64,000 nt of DNA from Diphasiastrum complanatum (GCA_029204225.1 CM055100.1:18462244-18526243); one strand, 5' to 3'. Counted from the first letter of the stretch, positions 35,339 to 48,744 are shown. Notes: generated from the sequence alone by a model not told the origin. Numbers and translations are program-made.

Positions 35339-38300
35339 TCCTGGATTCAGGAGCCACCTCGCACTTCGTGACATCAAGACGAATCATATCTGATTTCAGA
35401 AGTGCAGATCCCTCAAGATTCATAGTTCTTGGAGATGGATCCAGACATCAAGTGAGCGGTATTGGTTCACTCTGGCTCAACACCAACGACAAAGATAGAC
35501 AACTCGAAGACGTTCTATTCGTGCCAACTCTACAGCAAGACTTGCTCTCTGTAGCAAGAATAATAGATGCAGGTATGCGTGTGACGTTTTCTAACGAAGC
35601 ATGCAACGTGATTGATGCCAGCATCAGCACTCTCACTGCTCAAGGCAGAAGGAAAGGGAACCTATATCATCTGAAGGTACGTCTACTTGCAGATCAGGTG
35701 CATCAGACTCATGACGACTCGCCAGACACTCTATGGCACAGAAGACTCTGCCACATGAACTCAATGGCACTCTACCAAGCAAGTCATCATAGAGCAATAA
35801 CATGGGTCAGCATCTCGAATGCAACCAATTCGACCACCTGCGATGCATGTTTGAAAGGCAAGATGTCACACACACCATTCGTCAAAGACTCCTACAGAAC
35901 GACAAAGATTCTGGAGCTGGTGCACTCTGACATCTGCGGTCCATTCAACGTGATCTCGGTAGGAGGTTCAAAATACTATATAACCTTCATTGTTGATTAT
36001 AGCAAGTTTGCTAGAGTGTATTTTATTCAAAATAAATCTGAAGCACTCGATAAATTCACAGAATATGTGAATTGGACTGAGAGATGCACAGGCAGCAAGG
36101 TGAAGCAAATCAAAACAGATCGAGGTGGCAAATATATCTCGAATTGCTTCATTGACTTCTGCAATGATTGTGGAATCATTCACAAAAAAACTACAGCCTA
36201 CACACCGCAGCACAATGGTGTTGCTGAACGAAAGAACATGACCCTAATGGAAGCAGCCAGATGCATGATGGCCTATTCGAAAGCTCCAAGGGCACTGTGG
36301 GTTGAAGCATTAGCTATAGTCGCATACATCCAGAACAGGACAGGTAAATCTAGTGTTCCTCACACGACACCACATGAGCTATGGTGGGGTAAAAAGCCCA
36401 ACCCTTCTCACGTCAGAATATTTGGTTGTGCAGCGTATGCACATATTCCTGATAAGCTTCGCAAGAAGCTTGATGAGAAAGCCGAACAAGGATTACTGGT
36501 AGGTTATGACAATAATTCGTCATACTACAGAATCTACATGCCAGACACGAACACTGTGAAAACAATGAGGGATGTCAAATTCGACGAGAGCAGGACAATG
36601 GCCAACGAAGACCCTGTTAGCTATGAAGTTCTGGAAAGACAGTACTATGACCTACCGCCAACATCAGAGCGAGCAGAGGACGAACACAAAAACGAAGATT
36701 TTTGAGTCATCTCCTATTCGAGCGACGAATCAGACGAAGAAAGATTTGAGAGACAACCTGCCGCCGCAATTCCTGTAAACCACGATGGTTCTGAACCGAG
36801 CAGAGCAGACAAGGGCAAAGGCATAGCTGTTCCGGGAGGATCTCCCAGAAGGTCAACAAGACCACAAAGAGCGCCAACAAGATTTGTGCCAGACAGCTCA
36901 GCTTTCACATCAGAAGAATTTTGCGGGTTCAGTGGCGAACCACAGACATTCGAGGAGGCAATTGAAGGTCCAGAAAAGGACAAATGGATCCAAGCCATGA
37001 ACGAAAAGATGGAGTCCATGAGGAAGAACCAGATATGGACGTTGGATCCATTACCTCATAAGCGCAAGACTGCCAAATGCAAATGGGTTTTCAAACTCAA
37101 ATATGGACCAGATGGGAGTGTGACAAAATACAAGGCAAGATTGGTAGCGAAGGGTTTCTCTCAGAGATACGGTATTGACTATTCTAAGACCTTCTCTCTT
37201 GTCGTCAAACATTCGTCCCTACGTTTGTTGTTTGCATATGCAATAGCTTATGACCTCAGGATCCACATTGTGGACGAGAAGACAGCCTTCTTGCATGGCG
37301 AATTAGATGAAGAGGTCTACATGGATCAACCCCCAGGATTTGTCTCAAATTCACTTCCTGACTATGTATGCGGAATGCATAGAAGCACCTACGGTCTGAA
37401 GCAATCAGCCGGACAATGGTACAAGAAGGATCAGGCCCTGAAATCATTGGGATTCAAGCTTCTGTTGGCTGACTCCAATGTGTATGTCAGAGTTACAGAT
37501 GGGCAGATCATCATAGTGGCTGTATATGTGGACGACACTCTGATACTTTGCATGAGTGAGCAGCTAATTGTTGAAGTAAAGACAAACATCTTGAAGCATT
37601 TCGAGATAGTGGATCTGGGAGAAGCCAGGTGTTACCTAGGCTTACAAATTGAAAGGAACTATGAGGGAGGCAAGTTATACCTTCACCAGTCCAGATACAC
37701 CCAGAAGATCCTAGAGGACTTTGGGATGCTGAACTGCAAAAGAGCGAATACTCCAATGCTCGCAGGAATGGTGCTAACAAATGACGACTGTCCAAAGATT
37801 GAGGAAGAAAGAGAACAGATGCAGCTCACTCCCTATAGAAGGGTGATAGGTTCACTGATGTACCTTGCAGACAACACACGTCCTGATATTGCTTATGCAG
37901 TATTTAGGATGAGCCAATTCTACATGAATCCAGGCTCGACACATTGGAAGATTGCGAAACGAATTTTGCAATATCTTCAATTAACGAGGGATTATGGCTT
38001 GTGTTATTGTCGTGGTGCAGGTCTCGGGATACTTTCCTACAGCAACGCTAGCTGGGCATCTCTCAAGGACGACTGTAAAAGCATCTCAGGAGGATGCACC
38101 ATTGCATCAGGAGCAGCAGTTCTCTGGGTCAGCAAGAAGCATACCGTTGTAGCCCAGTCATCTTGTGAAGTAGAATACGTAGCAGCAGCAAAGATGGCCA
38201 ATGAAATAATTTGGCTAAGACAGTTTCTGGACGAATTGGGCGAAACAAGGAACGAGCCACTGGTCTTGTAGATGAACAACACCTCTGTAATACACCTCAC

Positions 38301-38703
38301 AAAGGATCCCGTGTTCCATTCCAGGACGAAGCACATTGCGATCAAGTATCACTTGATCAGGGATCTGATTGAGAAGAAGATGATGCAGACCACCTTCATC
38401 GGAACGAAAGATATGGTTGTTGACATCTTCACAAAGGCTCTGGACAAAGGACTCTTCGAGAGGCAAAGGAGCAATCTCGGGATCATAAAGCTACCATGCT
38501 TTGAGAGGGAGCTGAAGAAACAAAATGTTTCTGAATACAAGGCCTTGCTAGCTTACGACCCCTCGCCTGACGAACATGTTCGCGAACTCGAACATCTGAA
38601 GACACGAAACATGAAGAGTTTCGCGAACACGAAAGTCAACGAAGATGAAGACCAACGGTTCGCGAACACGAACGGTTCGCGAATACGAACGATCCACGAA
38701 TGA
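35302..38703 (+). pseudogene. copia pol: protease, integrase, reverse transcriptase, RNase H; two in-frame stops
   Basis: One reading frame covers the whole stretch, with only TGA at 36703 and TAG at 38269. Protease: ILDSGATSH (35338). GAG-pre-integrase: LWHRRLCHMNS (about 35731). Integrase: HSDICGPF, then TDRGGKYISN and a YTPQHNGVAERKN block (about 35920-36235). Reverse transcriptase: KWVFKLKYGPDG (about 37083) and the catalytic YVDDTLIL (about 37526). RNase H: SWASLKDDCKSISGG, then VAQSSCEVEYVAAAK (about 38150), and TKHIAIKYHLIRDLI after the TAG. The TAG sits where copia proteins usually have Tyr or Cys before the DN pair. About 60 extra residues rich in FANT motifs follow the usual end. 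Confidence 0.9.
38575..38700 (+). repeat. TTCGCGAACACGAA repeats at the end of pol
   Basis: Four copies of the palindrome core TTCGCGAA, each followed by CACGAA- or TACGAA-like sequence, lie in about 125 bp. They are in frame in the extra C-terminal part of pol. A related GTCGCGAATGTTTCGTGAAT occurs in the terminal repeats. Confidence 0.7.
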
Positions 38704-39370
38704 GATTTCCTTGCGGTCCTATACGAGAGAAAGGCGGACGAGGTAAACGAAACCAACGGTGGAAACGAAACCCGTTCTGTCCTCATGCTCCAAGGATTGC
38801 CACCAAAGATCACGCAAGTACCAGAAGTACAGAGATCTAACCTGATGGCATGACGTCAGCAGATACTTCCTAGGTCGTGGCTAAACTGCCACTCTTGTAA
38901 TTCTCTGGTTAATTGTAGATGGTTAATGACTCTAATCTTAGATTTGCATAGAGGTCTAGACTATACTTACCGAATAATACTTGACATATATCAATAGGAT
39001 ACACTGTGTGTAACCAAATAATAAAGAACAAGTGAAGAAGTCTGATGCTAGTAAGCAATCAAGACGAACATAGACAAAAGCTCCGTCTGCGTGCGAGAAG
39101 ATAATTCTGTCTAGGATCAGAAGATTCAATTGTCCGCTACTGAAGCGAGACTACTACTCGTGAGAGAGCCGTGCTTCTCTCACGCCAACGCACTACGTGG
39201 ATTCGCATGCAGTGCCCTGAAAAAACTAGAAAAAATCAATATAGATTATTTTTCTGGTTGTGTCTGATCTTGGATGTTGAATGCTTATGTTATTTATTTT
39301 AATATGTCTAAGTTTTTCTTGTTCCCTTTGAATTCCGCACCTTGGTTGAAATGAAGTCGAATGCTATATT

Positions 39371-39557
39371 AATTTTAAGAATGTAGATCAGTAGTACCTG
39401 ACTACCCTCTGGAAGATTGTACGAGTGTTTCAGCTGGAAGTGCCCAGCGAACGTATCTGAACTCCATCCGAATCTCGAAAGAGAGTCGTGAATGTTTCGT
39501 GAATTATCTTCTCACAATTCTCATCATTCATATCGGAGCACCGCTCAACTTCCAACA
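39371..39557 (+). repeat. right terminal repeat of the copia element
   Basis: Right-hand partner of 34020-34206. It ends TTCCAACA, followed by GTTGTGACAAATG, which does not match the left flank. Confidence 0.8.
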
Positions 39558-42157
39558 GTTGTGACAAATGTGTTCTTAAGCTTCTAGAAAGCCTGTAGGG
39601 CTTCTTCCATCCAATGCGGTTCCGTGGTCAGCTCGTGGATTGGCCTTGCTAGAATGAAGATCTGATAGTAGTTAGTGTGGCCCATCGTTGGAGGGTTTGC
39701 GTATATCGAGACAAGCCTAAATATAATTAATAAGTGAGAGGGATTTGGCACCCTACATGTGTAACCCGATGATCACATAGTTAAGTGATTAGTTAGAAGT
39801 TAATAAAAGGACTTTAGGTCTTTTTGCGAGACTTTTAATGTCGCAAGGCCTAATAATCAAGTTAGTGAATAAAATGGATTCCCCCCAATTTTTGAATTCC
39901 AAATATAAAGGGAGTGCACTCTGAGGTACAACTACTTTTGCATCAAGATACAGGGTGCCTAATGAGAACATTGAGAAGAATATTTTTTAACTCTTGCACA
40001 AGTGTAAACATAAGGCATACTAAAACACTGTTGAGTCAAAATCAAAAAGCTAATGTTTAAAATTGAATATAGGCTACCACAATTTCTACTTTGACTTACC
40101 ACCATATCAGATACAGGTACTTAATTTGAAGATCTTGGTAAGCTGTGCAATGCTGATATTTTCAAAACAGGAATTCTAATCTTATGAGAAACTCGACCAA
40201 CGAAGAATTTGGTCTTCAGATTTTTACAACAAAAATCAGTCGAGAACCTGTAATGACTGTAAGTAATCCGTAGGACAAAGCTAGTAAATCAGATTATTTA
40301 TGCTGCTCATTTTGTATATCAAAGGCAATAACATCAGAGCTAAATTCTGTAAGACAAAAGAGGATTGGCAATAGGTGCCTCCGTTTCATTATAGTAACAG
40401 GCTACAAAGACCTTACCACTTCAATTTCTCTAAGCAAGATCTCCTCTCAGACTTGTTATCAAGTCAGTCTAAAGATATGTATCAAGTCAGTCTAAAGATA
40501 TATATCACCTTCAAAAATTCAAAACTTTTGTCAAACAGAAATGCACACAATCTATAACAATGATAGTATAATATGTACCACAGGAACAAACATAGAATCA
40601 ATTAAAGAATTTTTTATATTGAAATTTGCATATCCACGAAGAATCGTGTACTTTCATCAAATACACACAAAATTCAGAGAAAAAAATTACAGATCTATAG
40701 TTAGATAACACCTCGATTATTGCAATAGTTTTAATTCCAAGATTGCAAGTTCAAAATTAAGCGTTTATTGGTTGGAAGCTCCTTTCACCCCTCATGGTCT
40801 GGACTGCAATTCCACTCAAGCTCACTTGGACCTACAAGGTATAAATTCATAAAATCATGAGATGAATCTATGTGATATATATGGTGATATTAAAAAATGT
40901 GCATGTGGATCTTTGCTGATCATGATCCTCCTCTCTAATCAATGACTTTAGATATATGGAGTTAAGTGACTAATTTGATATCAACTAAATGATTGGATCA
41001 CAAACATCACTTGGTGTTATATAAATGCAATCTGTGCATAAAAAGGGAGGTAATCACAAGAAGCACAAAGAAGCCAGCTTCTTGATCTACTACTATTTTG
41101 AAGTTTCATATAGCCTTAGGCTTAAATACTAGCAAATAACCATGTTAAAAAGTGTGAATGAACATAATTTTCAATCATGCAACAAGAACCAATATGACGA
41201 ATTTGATAATCTAAGCACGGTCAACCAACACTTAACTAACATCAGAAATCGCCTTCACACCCTAGTCCTGAGTACAATATGGAAATCCAGAGCAATTAAA
41301 ACTACAGAACATTGGAAAGCTTAGATTTCAGCTGAGTTAAAAAAGAATAAATGCTAATAGTCAATTCAAACTAACTGAATTCTCTACCAGAGGGCTTAAA
41401 AGCCCTTTAAAGATTTGGTACACCTGTCACTCTGTAACATGAAAATATCAGAATCAGATGGCATGAATGCTGTTCCTGATCCTTGCATCACCTTATAGAT
41501 GTATTTTCAACCAATAGATTGAAGGATGAATTATCTGCAAGATCTGAAGAATCCGGAAAATTGAAAATGGGTCCCAAAATCATCTCAAACTCCCTGCAAA
41601 TCAAGGATCCAAGCACCTAACATTCCACAATGACAGCATTTTTTAATAGATGCCGTGCTACGGCCAATGCTTTGATGCTGATGAAAGTCCACCTGTACGC
41701 AATGAGTGTTAGCTTGTGGCAAGGACCTCGGCAGTCAGCAATAACTGGAACCTGCAACCACTCATGAACTGTTGTACTCAGCATACACAAGCTCCAACAA
41801 AAAATCATACAAAACTACACCTGGTACAAAAAGTAAACATGCAAGCATACCTATACCCAAGTAAGCTAATTAATAACGAGTCCCTATACAGCTGTGGCTT
41901 ACATCAGAAACCAGTGATTACAAAAGTGAAGACCTAGACAGATTAAACACGAAATGAGCTATGATAAAGAAACTTTATATCAAGAACCCAACAACTTGAA
42001 ATTGAAGGGTAGAGCATCATCATCCTGCAAACACCTGCACAGAATTTGAGTATCTTATAAGCTAAACCTTATGGACGCTTAGTTCAACTTGGAGCACTAC
42101 AGGATCTCAGAAAAATTATTAAGTTGCATAGCAAGGGAAGTACAAACCATTTGGCAA
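39558..42157. other. intergenic DNA and 3' flank of U2AF35; no gene seen
   Basis: No ORF over about 75 codons, and none with family resemblance. A 17-bp direct repeat, ATCAAGTCAGTCTAAAG, occurs at about 40459 and 40479. The part nearest 42157 should include the 3' untranslated region of U2AF35. Confidence 0.4.
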
Positions 42158-45100
42158 TCACTGCTCATATCCTCGATCATAAGTTTCATAACCAGATCCA
42201 TTTTCATGTGTGTGTTGCTCCCGCTCCCTGTTCCATTGTTCAATTTTGGCTCTCCTCTCAGCACTGCCTTCACGAGCAGGACTTCTGTATCTGTGAACTC
42301 CTGGGCTTTGACTGTGGGCATGCCCCCTTCTGCGACTTCCAGGACTGTAACTTCTGCTATGTTCCTTCCTCGCCCGGCGATCATCTCTGTAACCATCCTC
42401 ATGTCTCCGATCATACCCCCTTCCGCCACCATAGAAGTCATCGTGATGCCTTCCCGTATCTCTTCTGGGGCTCAAGCTTCGACTTCTACTTCGACTACGG
42501 CTGTGCCTCTTATAGCTTCCAAATAGTTTTCTCCTTAAATCCCTGTCATGAAAAACATTGATACAATCGACTTAAGACAAACTTGAGTGAAAAGTCAAAC
42601 TTGAGTGAATCTCTTCAGGCAAACTTGTGAGATATTCATATGCGTTATAAATAAAAAAAAACCAAAAATACTTCATGTACAAGACTTTCTATCACTACCT
42701 GCTTATCTTTTTCAAATGCATGAAATTGCAATATCCACCACGATTACAAGTGTTCTCTTCGTATTGTCGACAGGTTGCCTCACGAAAATCGGTAACAGGA
42801 GAAAAGTCCACAATGATTGGCCTGCCTGCAAATGCACAGTGCACGTCCTTTTAGGACAAGCACGATTTTTTTTTGGCACAAATTCACCTGTAGAAATTTA
42901 TAATAGAATCGTTCTGTGGAGGAAGCGAACTGTTGTTAGTCAACAGAACTAGAGGAGTTTAGAGAAACTCCTGAAAAAACAAAACACCACAACTTAAAAC
43001 ATCCTCTCACTGCAATTAAAAAGTTAGAACTAGCTTCATTTCAACATGTCTCGTCTTTATGGCACAATCAATCTACTCAGCACCTGCATAAAAACGACCA
43101 GTTAATGCCCGCAAAGCAGCAGCAGCCTGTTCCTCCTCACGAAACTGGGCATAGACATTGCCAACCTGTGATAAAACATTTAACCATAAAACCAATTGAA
43201 AGTCTGTTGATCTAAGGACCCTAAGTTACAAGGATTTAGGCCAGATACCTGATCAACAGGGCACCAAGGTGCTCTGTATACATTCAGTCAGTAGAACATA
43301 TATAGAAGAGATTGGTCTCACCATGTGGTCAGCCAAATTATCACAAACGTTCAGACTTTCAAGTTCTCCATATTTGCTTAACTCCTCAAAAATATCTTCA
43401 TAAAAATCCTGGAACCAAATTTTGCTTTTAGTGACTTGAAGCAGAATTTGAGAGAATGAAGAAAATAGAACCTTCAGTAACAAACTATTCTCTATAACAC
43501 CCCAAAATTTATCAATTCACATTTATAAATTGCCACCAATTCACTGCTCTGATAATATTTAATGACCTTCAAAGTTCTCAATGATAATCGAAGGCATAAA
43601 CCAAAAATGCAGTGCCTACCCATTCTCTTCTGAAATGATCACAGTTCCTAAGAAAGGAAATTTGATATGACACGATATAATCTACATTCAAGAATGCCGC
43701 CCTTCATAGAACCACTTTAGGAAGAAAATAATATTATATGTAAGGGAAGGATGAAACAAGTTTAGGCCTGAATTCCAAAATACTTAGCATAGCACTGCAT
43801 ATCACAGACACAACTAGCCAGACCACAATTTACCATTTGCAGCTGCAAACTGAGGCTCTGGCTGCTGGCAGGCACAGCATCCAGGCAGAGAACCTTAAAC
43901 TTGCTATAGAATATTATGAAGCATCTAAAAAAAGGTTGCTGTATAAAGGTCATGCTCAATAATCAATCACCAGTAGCCGATGTCAAGTGAAAACTGCCCA
44001 GTGCACCATAGTTTGAATAATGTGAGAAGGTCATTTGAAACATTTGATATCTAAATTTTGAGACTGGCATTCATGCTGACTCCATAGTCCATAGACCATC
44101 TACAAGTGTAGCTATTGATGTCTAAATTTTGAGATTGACTTCGTGATACTGCTTGAACCAGAAACAGTCAACCAACAAGACTTGTAGTACAAATAGCTTA
44201 TCTGAAATAACTGGCCCAAATTCAATAAGTAGGAAGTTGGCGTCTAAATTCGATGAAGACCAGCACTGATGAAAGGCATACACATTTCCCAAGTTAGGAG
44301 AGACCAATTATTTGTGCATTACAGCTCCTCTTGAAAAAGTATATTCGCTCGGGAGCTGTCCACAAGCCAGTAAATAGACCTCTTGGTGCATGCATATGGT
44401 TCCAAAATCCTAGTTAACAAGATCCATTCAGAGCTCTCATCCATTCAGATTCCAACTGATTCAAATGCTCAACTCATAAAGGCCACACCCCAATCATATG
44501 CCATTTAGTACTCTCAACTTCCCTTGCCCCAGGGCCAGACATCGAATAACCCCAGTTAGTCAAGGACATACATCCTTACAAGCACTAGACAGCTATGTCT
44601 TTATAGTAAAAACTGATAAAGTCTTTTTCAGGCTTTCAAATCTCCCACAATTCATATATTCATTATCCTTTGAACCTAATTCAACTGTAATTAACCGTGA
44701 GTCCTTACATGTCCTTTTTGATCAAATACTACCTCATTCACAAACATGGGATGAAATGTCCCCAATCCATCATGAATCATCCTCACAAAATAAAATACTT
44801 GCCTTGATCCTACTAACATGAAAGGACTGATGCACTTTGATTTTCTCTGAATGGTTTGACCTTTAAACTACATCATTAAAGCAATTCATAATCTTAAATG
44901 GCTCATAATACATGAAAGGCACTTGTTATCCTTTTTAGACCACATTACATTCCAGTTTCTTTGAATTGAGAGATACAACCAATCGCCTTTCAAGGAAAAT
45001 TCAAGAAGTTCCCTTAAGGTATGCATAATGCCAAGCTTAGTCCTAAACATCGCAAACTATTCTTGTGCAACTTATTAGAATCCACTACATATCATGTAAA

Positions 45101-46169
45101 AGTCAACCATTTGGAGCTTTCTCTCTTAATTTTAAGCAACTGGAGGTCTCAACGAAAGCCCATCTTAGAATCAATAAGTGGTTGTGCTCAAATGTGCTCA
45201 AATGCTTGTAACTATTGTAAGGGAACTCATATGTTTCAAGGTATCTTTCCAACTTGTATTGCTTACAAGTCACATATAATCAAAGCATATGCTCCATAGC
45301 CTAATGCAGCCTTTTCATCTTGGCACGTCAAATCCAAACATCTGTCATCCTTTCATCTCCAAATCAAATCTAAACAATTTGTTAGGTAATGCTCGTCACA
45401 TTGGCACGTTCCCTATCATTATAGGGACACGACCTAGCCACTAAGCACAAACTCATGCTCAACCCAATTTGAATCTGCCTATTCATCCTTCAACTAGGAA
45501 AACAATTAACTTGGCCAATTTTAAACCTCTGAATCATTTAGGTTTTTTTTTTTGAACTTTAATCAATGGGGTCCCTTCTCCTTAACTCTTGATTCTTGAA
45601 TCACATATGTTGAGTGCTAAGTGGCTTTTTTCAACTTATGAAACACAATAGTACAAAGTTTTATGGTACCTTTGGAATCGCCTTTTTCAAACCGTGTTTG
45701 AATCGGGAAAGAATTGGCTTTTCTAGGTTCAAACCGGCAAATCGGTTCTAGGGTTCCCCCCCTCCCCTCTCCCTTAATTTCTACCCTTCGATTATGTCAA
45801 AATCAAGTGTTTATTAGTGTTGATGGGTAACATGTAAATTATAATTTGTGATTAATCGATATTGAAATTTGAATCCTGACGCGGAACTTCGAACTTCCAA
45901 CTCTTGAGCCTTGTTACCTAACAATACCTGTCACATGTGGTTTAGGGTTCTTGAACCATCTGTTGCCTGCAGTTAGCCATGATCTATCTGATATCATCAG
46001 TGGAATTAGCTAGTAGCTACCAACGTCCATACATGACTAGAAAGATTGATCATTCTTACTCATCACTCCAAACATTAATGTCAAACCATACATATTACAA
46101 TGTACAGTGTACATGGCTAGTTAGTAGTAAATTAGCAAACCTTAAAAAACTCTTTAAAAAATACCTCAA

Positions 46170-46234
<65 letters not shown>

Positions 46235-48426
46235 CTTCTGCCTGATCGTTGCTGCTGTCTTATCGCCGCTATTGTTGCTACTAGTTGCCCGCTGTTCCCT
46301 CCATCCTATACCCTCCTTCCCTGTCCCTCCATCACCGTTTGTTGTCCCTCCATCGCTGTCCCTCATTCTCTCATTGCTCTCTTGTACTATGGCTGATTGG
46401 CAATCAGTGAATCGGAAGGGGAAGAAGAAAACCCCTCCCCCTTCTCTCTTTGTTTTCTCAGCCATCTCTACTACAGCTCCAAATCCCTTTACCTTGACTA
46501 AACCCCCTGCCTCTCCTGCTTTCCCTCATAAATCCTCCTCTCCCTCGCCTCTACCCTCCACTCCTACAACCTCTACCTCCTCTCCTACTGCCACTACCCC
46601 CTCTACTCTTTCTTCCTCCTCTCCCTCCACCCCTTCATCTTCATCCTCCTTGTCTCCGCCTCTTTCAACTGATTTTTCGTCTGGTTTCCCTCGCTTTATT
46701 GAGTCTCTTCAAGAGACTATCCTTGCTTGTGTTAATCAAGCAACAAGCATTCCAAATCTCCACTCTGGAGAATACGGTTTTGGCCCTCCAAGGCAAAGTT
46801 GGCATTCTTGAGGTTGATGTTACTTACCTCAAGAATGAATTGGAATCCAATGAAGAGGAAGAAGAAGAAGGTGACAATGCAGATTTAGAAGACATGGCAA
46901 AGTAGCTTCAAGAGCGGGTTCACTCCTTGGAGCAGCAATTTCAACAATCGAAGAGTTCTTGGGCCGACATGCTCAAGGGATCTAAGCAGGTTATTTCTAA
47001 ATCTATTCAAGAACATCAAAAAAGAGATCTCAAGGCCCTCAATGTCAAAGTTAGGGGAGCTTCTTTTGCGGGTAAGGACCTCATGGCTGAAGCAAATGTT
47101 TTCATTCATTCCACCTTTGGTATCAAAGAGGATGTCATATCTGCTACTTGGGTGGGTAAGCTCCAATCCACCACAGTGTTTCTGCGTTTCAAGGATGCTT
47201 TGCTTCGTCAAAAGGTTCTACGTAAAAGAGGTTGCCTGAAGGGATCTACTATTTTTATGGATGAAGACTTGACGCCCATTCAATGGACTGAGAGAAAGAA
47301 AATCTTTGCAACGGTTTCCGGGCTTTCGAGACGGATGGCCGGTCTTGGTTAAAATTGCAGAACTTAAAATTTCAGATTCTTCTCCCTCTCCTACGTGAGA
47401 GATGTTTGAGCTACGATCATATATTTCCTCTCCTGCGTGAGAGATGAGCTTTTTAACATAGCGAATTACGTTTTAATTTAGTTTTTTGTTGATGGCATTG
47501 TTCCGTCCGAGTTCCATTTCCTATGTTGTACTCCTTTTCGTCTTATATGCCTTTTGGCATGGAAAAGACATTAAATGGTAGTAGGTAAACACATCAATAG
47601 TCACACTTACACATAGCCCTGATTTGAGCCCCTCCAAAAAGGTTCTAATTAGATTGAATCAGATTTTCGTATTGGCCTACATCAAATATAGGGGAGACAA
47701 TTCAGATTGATAAGCACATGTTGATTTTACGATTGTTGAATGTTTTGTGGCAGCTGGCTGATCTAGTAAGACTTCCATTAGTAAAATTGTGGCCTGTATA
47801 AATACTTTGCATCTACAATTTAGATATGCCTTTAAAATCAAAACTTCTCGGTATTTATATAATTGTCAACTAAGTACTAAGTGTCCCACAAAGGCAAATG
47901 TAAGCAGAGTCCTTGAACCAAGTTAACAACCCTGGGTAGAACCCTGTTTTCAATGAAATCTCATTGAAAATGGAATAAAGTGTGCTATTCAACAACGGCC
48001 CCCTACCAAAAAAACCCTTTGAATGTCAATCGGCGTCCAATGCAGCCAATTAAAAACTTCCCATAAGGTTTAATAGCAAAATCCCCAGATTTTCAAAGAA
48101 GAAAATAACAAAGTGAGACGAATGTGATGACGGTGAAAGTTCATGCTCCAGAACACACAACACATTTAGATTACTTAAAATACACATACCTCATAATGAT
48201 CTTGAACTTTTCGAGGATCAAGATTCTGTCCATGAAGATCCATTCCAGGAGTAGTCATATCTGGTCTTTGGTACATGTTTGAAAACAGTAAAGTGGGGCT
48301 GATTGTCGGCCTATTATGAAGCCGAGAACAACGATCTCCATGCCTGCATGCTCCAATCTTGAAATAAAATGGACAGTTGACACGATCCTTCTCTGTCCCG
48401 AATATCGAGGCTAAATGCTCAGCCAT
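42158..48426 (-). CDS. U2 snRNP auxiliary factor small subunit (U2AF35)
   Basis: Recognises the AG at 3' splice sites together with the U2AF large subunit, in the nucleus. Five coding exons on the minus strand: 48426-48190, 43408-43322, 43165-43084, 42825-42699 and 42542-42158. All borders are GT-AG and the phases agree, giving 305 residues. Zinc finger 1 has C18-x8-C-x5-C-x3-H, followed by [11 protein letters not shown]. The U2AF-homology RRM covers [20 protein letters not shown] to [14 protein letters not shown]. Zinc finger 2 is [19 protein letters not shown] (Cx7Cx5Cx3H). The C-terminus is Arg/Ser-rich with [12 protein letters not shown] and ends in IEQWNRERE plus a short tail. Start chosen as [10 protein letters not shown], the conserved N-terminus. 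No stops or frameshifts. The first coding intron is 4.8 kb and full of transposon debris. Confidence 0.97.
44700..45310 (-). pseudogene. Ty3/gypsy integrase C-terminal fragment in the U2AF35 intron
   Basis: On the minus strand, [20 protein letters not shown] matches the gypsy integrase block W..YLP.AEFAYN (about 45250-45190). Farther on come [10 protein letters not shown] (about 44980), MYYEPFKI (about 44910) and [12 protein letters not shown] (about 44835), which match the G-D-W-V, Y-Y-G-P-F and H-P-x-F-H-V-S-x-L-K blocks that follow. Several frame changes and stops. Same strand as the host gene. Confidence 0.75.
46172..46233. repeat. (CT)n microsatellite
   Basis: About 31 CT units inside the first coding intron of U2AF35, directly before the ORF1-like debris. 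Confidence 0.95.
46389..47600 (+). pseudogene. LINE ORF1-like gene fragment inside the U2AF35 intron
   Basis: The + strand starts [14 protein letters not shown] and continues with a long Ser/Thr/Pro-rich linker. After a frame change come a coiled coil with an acidic run (about 46755-46900), a stop, and a 140-residue globular part (46927-47352). That part contains [20 protein letters not shown] and [17 protein letters not shown], as in the RNA-binding part of plant LINE ORF1 proteins. No endonuclease or reverse transcriptase follows: after 47352 there is only about 250 bp that looks like an untranslated tail. Opposite strand to U2AF35. Alternative: another RNA-binding gag-like protein. Confidence 0.55.
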
Positions 48427-48744
48427 GTTTGTCCTCTAGGTGCAATTTACCAAACCTAACCACCAACTCCTCAGCAAAACTCTTCAATCGAAAAATAACC
48501 GAACCTGCCAAACGGAATAGGCTTTATCATCTGAAAACACAAAGCTTACATTATACTAACAAAAATAATATCGAAGTGGCAGTGAGTCCCTGCAAAGAAC
48601 CATTTCCAAGATAGAATGACATCTGCTGAAAAGTCATAGTCGACACTGGAAGAGCATAACTGCGCCGCTTGCCAAGTGCAATATCATTCCAACAACTAAC
48701 AATAAACAGTATGAGGAAAGATCAGAAAAGGCTGAGGCACGGAT

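Larger units (their letters stand above)
34020..39557 (+). mobile_element. Ty1/copia retrotransposon, nearly full length
   Basis: Direct repeats of about 185 bp bracket the element: 34020-34206 and 39371-39557, with roughly a dozen mismatches. The left copy ends CCCAACA and, after one base, is followed by TGGTATCAGAGCC (34208-34220), a perfect plant-type primer-binding site. Gag, protease, integrase, reverse transcriptase and RNase H follow in copia order on the + strand. No target duplication was found. Between the pol stop (38703) and the right repeat lies about 665 bp with no match on the left, so the left LTR may be truncated. Confidence 0.85.

Noticed and set aside
42089-42561. Two plus-strand ORFs of 145 codons across the last U2AF35 exon
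   Set aside because: Antisense shadows of the Arg/Ser-rich coding exon.
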